Source of the DNA: Corythucha ciliata
Lineage: Eukaryota > Arthropoda > Insecta > Hemiptera > Tingidae
Reading direction: 5' to 3'
Length of the DNA stretch: 64,000 bases
Assembly (NCBI GenBank): GCA_038030265.1
Contig: CM075941.1
Location: forward strand, 53,483,952 to 53,547,951
In this document: positions 55,860 to 64,000 of the stretch, piece after piece
Position numbering within the stretch: the first letter of the stretch is position 1
Layout of the letters: each line of letters opens with the position of its first letter
Translations under genes and position numbers: made by a program
Notes under the pieces: model-generated
The model's input: only the letters and a program-made list of their open reading frames with translations
Told to the model about the DNA's origin: nothing
Database searches by the model: none

Positions 55860-56169
55860 CCGACCTCGGATTCGTGTTCTAGGGGTTCTGAAACGTGAAA
55901 AAAAAGTATCACAACCCATATGTGCGACCATCAGGGCGAGACCAATAGTGCATTTTTTGAATGAAATGCACTAAAAGTATTGTGCGTTGATTCTAGTTTT
56001 TGTCTCTTCTCGGAAACCTCTAGGCCCCGTTTAGTTTTAATCGAACACCCAGCGCATTCCATTCTCCTGGTCAAAAGAGGACGAAAACTTGCCAAAAACG
56101 ACTATTTAGTGTGCCCCTTTCATTCAAATGTGATGCTAAAGCGGTCACTACCTGTATTTCGTAATACTA
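55860..56169. repeat. Diverged unit of the 175-bp repeat
   Basis: From about 55960 the words TTCTCCTGGTCAAA, CCCCTTTCATTCAAATGTGA and TGTATTTCGTAATACT match the array at 44190-45000. The unit is interrupted at 56169 by the inverted-repeat element 56170-59756 and resumes at 59757. Confidence 0.65.
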
Positions 56170-56929
56170 GAGGTGTGACGTGACAGCTTTTGTCGGTCAC
56201 AGCGACAACTAGCTCCGGTGACTGTGCAGTCACTGTGACAAAAACCAGTGATTTTGTCACTTAAGTGACTACTGAGGGCCTGTTCTATAACTTTTTAATG
56301 TCCCTATCATTGTTTAGTCAGGTTATGGTCCGGTTATGGTCAGGTTTATCAACGAAATTGTCTAGCTCACGTGTTTTTGCATCGGTTACAAAAAAAAAAA
56401 ATAATTCTTTTTCTAACTTTATCCGTGGAAAACTCCTATGAACGGCGAACCCACAGCCTCAAATGCAAACATGAAGGTGAGTCATGGATCAAAAACTGCA
56501 ATGCACGAATTTTACTAGGAACATAGGCATAGCCAGATGGGGGGCAGGGCTAGGCAGCTGCCCTACCCTAGACTCAAAAATGCAGATTCAGTGGGGCAGT
56601 TGCCCACCCCTAGATGCATTCTGAAAGTACAAATCTTTCAGGATAATCACATTTTGTTTCGCCGGCGCTCACTAAAAAAATTACTTCACGGATTTCACTA
56701 ATAAAAAAAAATAAATTTCAACGGGTTTTGTCGCTCACAAAACGGATATCGCAAGGGTGACATAGTTCAAAGACCAAATACGCCGTTTTTGCGTCCTAGA
56801 ATACCATTTTCGCAGACAGACGCGGATTCAGTATTTGCTCATGAGAGGTGCTAGAGAAATGGCGTGGTTCACTCTATTACAACTGGTTTGACAGCCTTTT
56901 CACTGCCTAAAAATAGTAAAAACTAGTAA

Positions 56930-58520
56930 TTTGCACTATTAAAACGGCTAAAGTAACTAAACTAACGCCCAAAAATATAAAACTGTCGATTCGCGTTTTG
57001 AAAATTGCTAAAACTGGACTTCACGCGCCCTAAAAATTGGTGGCGACTGGTGAACTTCTGAAAATGCCTAAAAAGATCATGATTACCCCCCGAAAGTAGC
57101 TAAATCGACCATTCGTGCGCTAAAATTGATCAGACTGGCCACTCTTGAGCCATATAGGACCATAATGCGCGCTCTTGGCTTGACGGACTAATCAAGCTCT
57201 GAAATCGGCCAAAATGACTTCACGTGCTCTGGAAATGCCTAAAATGATGATTCCTTCCCCGAAAATGGCAAAATCGACAATTTGCGCACCAGGAATGGTC
57301 AAACGTCATGGCCTTGGCTTGATGGACTAGGTATTTGAGCCCTGAAAATGGCAAAACTGACGATTCGTGTCTTTAAAATGGCTAAAATTACTACATATAT
57401 TTGAACCCTAGAAATTGCCGAATTTACTTTACTAGCTCTAGAAATGGATTACCTGACGAATCGAGCTCTAAAAATGTCTGAACAAGTGAATCCTGCCCTG
57501 AAAATGGCCAAATAGACCATTCGGAGTGCCGAAAATGGCCAACCTGGCTGTTCTCTCCTTGACTTGGGACGTACTATTCGCTCCTATAACTGGAAAGACT
57601 GACTTTATGCGCCCTAAAAATGGCAATGGCTATTTAAGCCTTGAAATCGTCAAAATTGACTCTTGGTGCTCTGAAAAGCTGTGCCCGACAAAGTAAAATG
57701 TCAATTTTGAAGTAAAATATTCAGTTTTGAGGTAAAGTGATATTTTTTGGGTGGAACCGCAAGTTTCAGGGTAAAATCGTCAGTTTAGGAACGTTTTTGG
57801 GATGAAATCGTAATTTTTGGGGGTAAAATGACCAGTTTTGTATTAACGTCGTCAGTTATGAGGCAACACGTCAGCTGTGGCGTGAAATCGTCTGCATTAG
57901 TATAAAATCGTCACATTTGCGATGAATTTTTTTTTTTTTTTTTTTTGTGAAATCACCCGTTTTCTAGGCAGAATGGCCTAAAATCACCCGTTTTGAGGGG
58001 TAAACTTAAGTTAAAGTGTGACATTGTCAGTTTTGGAGTAAATTATCTAATTTTGAGGGGAAATTGTCGTTTCGGGTGTAAAATATTCATTTTTGAAATG
58101 GAACAGTAAAGTTTAGTTTTAGGTTAGACTCGCCAGTTTTGTGGTAGCATCTTAATTTGGAGGGGGGGGGAGGCACGTCAGCTTTGGCCAGGAATTGTAC
58201 GTTTTTTGTTTTTTTGAACTAAAATCGCCAATTGAAGGATAAAATCGGCAGTTTTCAGTACTGAGTGGTCTGTTAATTGTAATTAAGTTCATTCGTTTTT
58301 GATCCGTTTCGGGTTAAACCCATCATTTTTAGGCGGAACTCCACCAGTTTTGGGGGTAAAGACTTGGATTTTAAAAGTTGTGCTGTGAAATTTTTAGTTT
58401 AGGCGTAAACACTTCGTCTTTGGCGTAGAAACGTCAGTTTTGAAGTAAAATATTCAGTTATACTAGAGTGAAATATTCAGTTTTTTTGTTAAAAAACGTC
58501 AGTTTTGAGTTATAACCCGT
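56930..58520. repeat. Type B (reverse) and type E arrays
   Basis: 56930-57680 reads AAAATGGCTAAACTGACGAT / TCGCGCCCTG, the reverse complement of type B. From 57680 the unit changes to TTTTGAGGTAAAATCGTCAG, type E, about 25-35 bp, with strong divergence. A T run lies at 57927-57946. Confidence 0.6.
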
Positions 58521-58552
58521 TATTGTTTGGTTAAAAAATGTTGAATTTTTAC

Positions 58553-58842
58553 TTAATAAATTAATTAAACTGATGTTATCCGGCTGACGATGGAAGGGCA
58601 TAGCCCAACACAATTCGAGTTTCGAGAAAAAACGGCTCCCCGGCGGGATTTGAACCCGCAACCTCTGGATTACCAGTCCAGCACGCTGCCAATTGCGCCA
58701 CGGAGACGCCTTTGGGAGTCGTACTCCAAGGGATAAGCTATGCCGAACCCCACCCAGGTCCATTGTTTCTTGAAACTCGAATTGTGTTGGGCTATGCCCT
58801 TATATCGTCGTCCGGATAACATCAGTTTAATTAATTTATTAA
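58553..58842. mobile_element. Foldback element carrying a tRNA-like gene
   Basis: Inverted arms of about 72 bp (58553-58626, 58771-58842) share TTAATTAAACTGATGTTATC and GGGCATAGCCCAACACAATT / GAATTGTGTTGGGCTATGCC. The loop of about 145 bp contains the tRNA-like gene at 58635-58707 and 60 bp of other sequence. No coding frame is needed to explain it. Confidence 0.75.
58635..58707 (-). tRNA. tRNA-like gene, predicted anticodon GGT (Thr)
   Basis: A 73-nt cloverleaf on the minus strand. D-stem GCGC/GCGT, anticodon stem CTGGA/TCCAG with loop CTGGTAA (anticodon GGT), a five-base variable loop, and T-stem GCGGG/CCCGC with loop TTCAAAT. The A-box TGGCGCAATTGG and B-box GGTTCAAATCC are both perfect, and a T6 run follows two bases after the gene, as a Pol III terminator would. 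The acceptor stem pairs in six of seven positions; the first pair is G-G. Eukaryotes normally read Thr codons with AGT, CGT or TGT anticodons, so GGT is unusual; a mutated or pseudo-tRNA is possible. No intron. Confidence 0.7.
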
Positions 58843-59636
58843 TTAAAATACCGGCGACAGAAATATTCATTATATCCATCTTGAATTTTTACGTCTCTCA
58901 GACAAGACGTTGATGAAAAGTCGGTCACCCTGTATATTTGAATGCCAAGTATCGATTTCCGGGGAAATCGAATTGTCTGTTAATAGAAAAAGTCTGAATA
59001 GAATTGTCAGTTTTTGGATAGAAAATCAGGAATAGAAGGCTAAAACAGATAATTTCCGAACGAAGATGTTAGTTTTTGATGGATTACGACCCTTTTTTGT
59101 GAAAACTCAGTTTCCGGGGAAGAATTTGACGATTCATTGCGCTACCAGTTCTTTTGTTGGGGTCTCTAGTTTCCATAACGTCCGACATATTCTGCCCACC
59201 CCATGATCAAGGGCTGGCTTCGCCCCTGCCTAGGAATGTGTTTTTCAATAAAGTAAAATTATGCAAGATTACTGTAGCACAGGTCTTGAAAAACGAAGTG
59301 AATAAAAATATATTAACACTAAAGGTTCAATACTAACGATAAGTCCAAGAAAAAAAGTCAACAGACTTGGGGAGAATGCTACTGAGTTCATTGGGCAATA
59401 GAGGAACTGGTAAAGTGTTACGTGGTAACCTACGAGGGTGGCTAGGCGACGGCTCCAATTTTAATTCAAGAGACTCTAGCGCAGTGAAGCGATAGAAGTG
59501 ACGAATGAAGAGGCGATTATAAGTGAAAAGGAATGTCACCGTTAGAGGGTCGGAACGGTGATTTCAATGTGGTCGTCACCGGAGCCAATAGTGACGGAGT
59601 CCCGATGGTGTGAGCGGTGTTGTGGAGTTACGAATT

Positions 59637-59704
59637 AATCGCAAAAAGATGGTTGTCCTCTCCACTTTATTTAAAGTGGAGAGGACAACCATCTTTTTGC
59701 GATT
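59637..59704. repeat. Perfect 68-bp palindrome
   Basis: Two 33-base arms, the left starting AATCGCAAAAAGATGGTTGT and the right being its exact reverse complement, flank two central bases (TT). A transcript would form a perfect 33-bp hairpin. It lies inside the right part of the outer element 56170-59756. Confidence 0.9.
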
Positions 59705-59756
59705 GAGTGACGGAGTAGTCACAGTGACAAAATCACCGACAGTGAAATCACACCTC

Positions 59757-60560
59757 ACCTCTATTTCGTAATACTATATTGTCCTTCGTAATAATATAAT
59801 GTTGAAGAAACTCGGCTGCCGTTAGAATTTTCTTCGTTATCGAACTCCAGCGCATTCTATTCTCCTGGTCAAAAGAGGAACAAATCTTGTCAAAAACGAC
59901 TATGTTTTTTTTTTTTCTCATGGTTTTGGGCAATTCTCGGTTCATTGTACTAGGAAAATATAATGTGCTGGGAGCTCGACCTTCACCTCAACGTTATTCC
60001 TGTTCTATAGGCTCCTGGTTTACCCCATTTATATGATTAGGGGCCAAAACTTGTTAAAATCGACGATTTTGTCCCCTTTTCCCGTCATTTTTGACAGTTT
60101 TGAAACTTTCATGCTAGGAGAATAGGATGGGCTAGGAGCTCTTTCACCGAGGTTTGCCACTGTTATATGAATACTTACGTGTTATTGCTTTGAATGTGCA
60201 TAAAATTCCAACGTTAATAATTAGCGTTAAATATCGCTCTCGAGAGTGATACCGGACACTTCCAGAAATGCCTATCTCCCAACGCAATTAGAACGCTCTT
60301 GAAATTGTATAGTAGGTAGCACGTTATTGAAACGAAGCCACTTTTCGTCAAAAACTTCTCCTGAGCCGAGCTCCTAGCCCTGGCACCCATTAATGGGAGG
60401 CCAAAACGTTTGAAGACGACGATTTTGCCATTTTTTCCAGTGAAATTCAGCGATTTTTAGATATTTCGTACCAGAAGGATATAACTACTTGGAGCGCGGC
60501 TTTCGTCAAATATGACTTTGTAGACGTGCCCTCGGCACATTCCATTATTCTGGTCATAGG
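59757..60560. repeat. Diverged units of the 175-bp repeat
   Basis: Words such as ATTCTATTCTCCTGGTCAAA, GAACTCCAGCGC and AGGAGCTC-type sequence recur three to four times with strong divergence. This is the older relative of the array at 44190-45000. Confidence 0.5.
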
Positions 60561-61847
60561 GGACCAAATTTTGTAAAAAAACAAGATTATTATTTTTTTC
60601 TGTGCAATTCGGAGATTTCATATCTAAAAAATCCTTTAGGTTTTTAACAGGTACAACTTCTGAGGTGCTATGTACATATAAGAAATTGAGCTAGAGGGGC
60701 TATTTAATGAGCAGTGATAATGTTCACGATAAGTATAGAGTATAGTGGCTAAGACGGTGTGTGGAATGATGGTCACAGCATGGCCTTTTCAGCTTCTTTA
60801 CTAACTCTTTCTCCCTCTAAAATAATAATAAATAAAAACTATTTATTGTTCTTTCACGGTCACAGAACCCCCACCCCTCACCCGATTCAACTTAACGATA
60901 GTTTTATCGAGCCCCTAGAAGTATAACTTTGAAAAAATGAACCGACTCCATCAAAAATAATGTCAAATGCAAGCTCTTTCCAACCATAAACAAAGTAAAA
61001 AGTCTCGCGGTAAGAAAATGTCAGATTTATTTTCAGGTTCCCCTCCCCTTCTTATCCCATAAAAAGCTCCCAAAACTTGTGTTGATAAGGTTTGATTTTA
61101 TTTTCAAATTGAATGTACCAGGAAACGAAAGAGTTCTCGACCGTGGGGGACGTTAGCGTCTGGTGACAAGGGCGACGAAAATTCACTCAATCAACAACTC
61201 GTACGCCACTGAATAAATCGTGAGCTGAAAAGATGAATGATGCTAATACAGTGTATTATGCGTCATTTGCGCCCGCCTCTAATAGGAGGAAAACCCGTTG
61301 GATTATAGAAAATTGCAGCACCATAACTCGCCTCATTTCTCCACCCTGCGCCACACATTATTCCCCTTCGTGTGTCATTTTCGTGGCAAAACAGACTTTA
61401 TGTGAGACATCGACCCTCTACTGATGAAATCGCGCCTCTCGATATTCAATAGACCGTCAAACACTGTCGTTAATTGTACAATACGTGGAAAACGAACTCC
61501 CCCACCCCCGCCCACCTATCTCGCGTCACGCAATCACCGTTTGAGTTCTGTTGACATGTTGCCGGACAAATAAAATTAATCAGTGAAATGGGTTAATTAC
61601 AGCAGTTTTTCTCGGATGTTATACCAGCTCGAAATAAGGAAAAAAATATGTTTTTGAATGATGCATAATTAATAAATTATCACCAAGAGTTAGTCATGCG
61701 TCACACAATTTATCAATTCGGTCCAGTTTTAGAGTGAATACAGAACACCAAAATTCTAAGCAAAGAGAGAGAGAGAGAGTGAGTGTGAGAGAGAAAGAAA
61801 TATAAAGTGGCAAAACAAACAAGTATGAGAAAAAAAACCCGCATTAA

Positions 61848-61898
<51 letters not shown>

Positions 61899-62169
61899 AG
61901 AAGAAAATAGAAGGAAGAGCAGCCCCCTAAAAAATGTCTTTTTTTATTCATGAATAAAGAGAGGAAATAATTAAAGATTTGAAACTCAAGGCAACGCGAT
62001 ATTTAAATGTAGTGGAGAAAAAAAGAACTAAAGATTGACCTTGGACAATTATTTTTGCTGTTTCTTTTCCTCCCAGTTCACCAAATAATGAAATAAACCC
62101 ATTTTTCTCAATGTATACCAACGCGAATGTGTCACAGGTCAAACCAAATCTCTCGGATTACGCGTATCT
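60561..62169. other. Unrecognised, with simple repeats
   Basis: No gene supported. A GA-rich run lies at 61766-61800 and an A run of about 42 at 61855-61896. The open frame at 61233-61424 (+) lacks recognisable features. Confidence 0.35.
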
Positions 62170-62450
62170 GAAATCTAAAATAGCCAGATTAGTGATAAAA
62201 TAAGCCGTTTTAAGCATAAATCACAATATGAGTACTTGCTAGAATCGCCATTTTTGTGCTAAAACCACAACTTTGTGCTAATATCACCATTTTTGGGCTA
62301 AAATTCGCCAGTTTCGATGTAACATTTTTAGTAGGATGGTTTTGAGGTAAAACCACTTAATTTATTTTTATGGTGAAATCGCCAGTTTGTAGTGAAAACA
62401 TCTATTTTCTGGTACTTAGCAGTTTTAGGGTTAAAACTTAATTATGGTTT
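62170..62450. repeat. Degenerate short-unit array, type E
   Basis: Units like TTTTGTGCTAAAATCACCA and TTTTGAGGTAAAACCACT of about 28 bp. Non-coding. Confidence 0.5.
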
Positions 62451-62879
62451 AAGGGGGATTTGTACATGTATTTCCTCCACCCCCTCCAATCAAACCCCCT
62501 CCTACTCGGCGTTAGGTAAATTATCGCTGTATTTCTGCACCAATCCTACATTTCAAGGTCTCATTTTAATTTTCACGAAATTCCGCACAACCCTACGATC
62601 TTCTTTTTTCATGTTTCACACCTAAAATGTCTGTAATACGCACATAAACGTTTACCTTAAGAATTATTCACATTTAGTTGAGTCAGATCCGCAAAACGTA
62701 TTTTTAAGGCGCAAAAAGCCTCGATTGGATTTTCTAGGAAGCGAAATTCGAGAAATAATTTTTTTCGTAAGCGTGAACGTAACAAAGTGTGGTGACCCTG
62801 AAGGATTTGCACATTCCGACGGTATTCAGGGGTGGGCAGCTGCCCCACTAAGTCTTCGCTTTCGAGTTCAAGGGAGGGC

Positions 62880-62905
62880 AACTGCCCCCTCTGGCTACGC
62901 TTATG
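62880..62905. repeat. Orphan hAT-like right end
   Basis: CTGCCCCCTCTGGCTACGCT then TATG ends at 62905. On the minus strand it reads CATAAGCGTAGCCAGAGGGG, close to the left end of the element at 56522 (CATAGGCATAGCCAGATGGG). It follows the type E array at 62170-62450; no left end was found. Confidence 0.45.
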
Positions 62906-62909
62906 TTGC

Positions 62910-64000
62910 TATATGCCATATCGGCACGCCAGGGCTAGACATGTATTTCAATTGCACTGAATAACGTAATTTATCTGAATAGTAATTGGTCATTTGTAAA
63001 TGATTGCTATTACGCCATTACTTTATTTCAGATCATCAACCCTTTTGTTACGAGAACTAGAAAGTAGTCCAGTAAATAGAGGAAATCACCATGCATGGTG
63101 TAAGCGATTTTAAGGGTCCTGTTAACAAGGAATCACAGTTTACACACAAAATTTCGAAAGGCACAACTTTTGACTGCCTACAAACCTCTAAATTTTTTGA
63201 CTTGTGTCGCCAAAAATTGCTTCACACGTTGTCAAGCGTCATAAAAACTTTTCCGTTTTCCCAGCTTTCCAACGGTGTACTCGAAAGTGGAATTATCTCC
63301 CTCCTTTGACAGTAAAATTCGAAAGAAGCGAAAAAGTCATACATTTTGGGCTAAAAATGTGAATAATAACAGGTGCCAAAATTAATTTGTTTTGCTCTTC
63401 TTCTTGAGAAATTCAAGCTCTGGCACAGGAAAAATTAAAATAATATTGCATTTGAAGAATAAACAACAAATAAAAAATTAATAAAATGGACGAAGAGGTG
63501 TGCGAATTTAGGACGCCTGCTGGACATTAGTTGTTATCAAAATTGTATGAAATGCCAGCCTTTTAACATTGCGTAATTTTAATTTATTGATGAGCGTGGA
63601 CAAGTTGAAGACAGGAGTGAACAGAAAAGTTGGTGCGGATAACGGCCATTGTCCCACAAAGGAATGCCCTGCTGGAGATTGCGTGATCGAGCAACGGCTA
63701 CGGTTCTATTTTCGAAAATTCGACTGCTGTCAATCGAATGTAGCCAACGGGTGACAACGTCTACAAATTCCATCCTTGGGCCGCAAAACACAACTACTTT
63801 GAGACTCATCCAGAGATTTTAAGCGGAGTGTTGGGTGGAAACCACCCAATCTGAAAAATGGAACGGACGATTCTCTCACGCTTTGGCCACTAGGAAAATA
63901 TATAAGCTGTTTTATTAGCCCCGCAATGCTTTTAGACACTTCCTTTATTGTTCACGATACCACCGGCGCCACCGGTTGGCTGACACCACGTAGGTCACAA
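62910..64000. other. Unrecognised sequence
   Basis: No gene supported. Open frames at 63091-63309 (+), 63569-63754 (+) and 63579-63939 (-) overlap or lack motifs. One could be an exon of a gene continuing beyond the window, but nothing in the sequence shows it. Confidence 0.3.

Larger units (their letters stand above)
56522..59228. mobile_element. hAT-like array element with 8-bp flanks
   Basis: The left end is CATAGGCATAGCCAGA and the right end on the minus strand is CAGGGGCGAAGCCAGC (11 of the first 15 bases agree). The flanks are ACTAGGAA (56514-56521) and CCTAGGAA (59229-59236), a 7/8 match. The body contains a type B array in reverse orientation (56930-57680), a type E array (57680-58520, 58970-59115) and a tRNA-bearing foldback, but no transposase. 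A further hAT-like end word, CAGACGCGGATTCAG, lies inside at 56817. Confidence 0.55.
56170..59756. mobile_element. Outer inverted-repeat element with GAGGTGTGA ends
   Basis: GAGGTGTGACGTGACAG at the left and TGAAATCACACCTC at the right are imperfect inverted ends rich in GTGAC words. The 175-bp repeat continues across the insertion, and ACCTnTATTTCGTAATACTA is duplicated on both sides (56150-56169, 59757-59776), 19 of 20 bases equal. That is longer than normal transposon duplications, so recombination between repeat units is possible. The interior holds the hAT-like element 56522-59228 and a 68-bp palindrome. Confidence 0.55.

Noticed and set aside
61855..61896. A42 run as a processed retrocopy tail
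   Set aside because: No recognisable gene-derived or LINE sequence and no target duplication found around it.

Overview
The window is animal nuclear DNA. It has spliceosomal genes with mostly very short introns (54-122 bp), AATAAA polyadenylation, a tRNA-type gene with Pol III boxes, and a dense mix of Ty3/Gypsy, hAT-like, mariner-like and foldback elements. Gene content and transposon style suggest an invertebrate, possibly an arthropod; the species cannot be told from the sequence. Many homopolymer runs (G9-G12, T45, A42) and single-base frame breaks next to such runs suggest that some frameshifts are slippage or sequencing error.

Three protein genes can be supported. (1) A four-exon gene at 21732-22529 (+) encodes a DMAC2L/ATP5S (factor B)-like mitochondrial LRR protein of 199 aa. 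(2) An eleven-exon BTB-BACK-Kelch gene at 27056-40385 (+) is closest to the KLHL1/4/5 group and encodes 623 aa. Nine of its introns are 57-78 bp and one is 10.85 kb, swollen by nested transposons. (3) A seven-exon short-chain dehydrogenase at 40574-43166 (-), of the BDH1/RDH-like SDR9C type, lies tail-to-tail with the Kelch gene. It lacks the YxxxK catalytic pair and carries an internal 1.01 kb tandem duplication of exons 2-5 plus part of exon 6.

The rest is mobile or repetitive. Two Ty3/Gypsy elements are bounded by LTRs and target-site duplications (TSDs): 30304-38961 (-) inside the Kelch intron, and 47422-51835 (+) with identical LTRs. Three elements with CAG-type inverted ends and 8-bp direct flanks (hAT-like) can be delimited at 19513-21329, 31078-33601 and 56522-59228. 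Their bodies are not genes but degenerate arrays of roughly 30-40 bp units, in which a CG-rich word alternates with a T-rich spacer. Similar arrays (called types A-F here) occupy about a fifth of the window, and orphan hAT-like ends lie beside several of them. About a dozen foldback/MITE elements of 110-400 bp, a 175-bp tandem repeat, a mariner-like element with long inverted arms and a decayed transposase, and a LINE tail are also present. The most elaborate nest is at 56170-59756: an outer inverted-repeat element contains a hAT-like array element, which contains a foldback, whose loop holds a tRNA-like gene with a predicted GGU (Thr) anticodon.

Region by region: 1-21473 is repeat and MITE sequence with no recognised gene; 21474-22529 is a MITE and the DMAC2L-like gene; 22530-27055 is repeats; 27056-43166 is the Kelch gene and the dehydrogenase; 43167-47416 is MITEs, a 175-bp array and array repeats; 47417-51840 is the second Gypsy; 51841-64000 is foldbacks, the mariner-like element, the nested tRNA-bearing element and unrecognised sequence.
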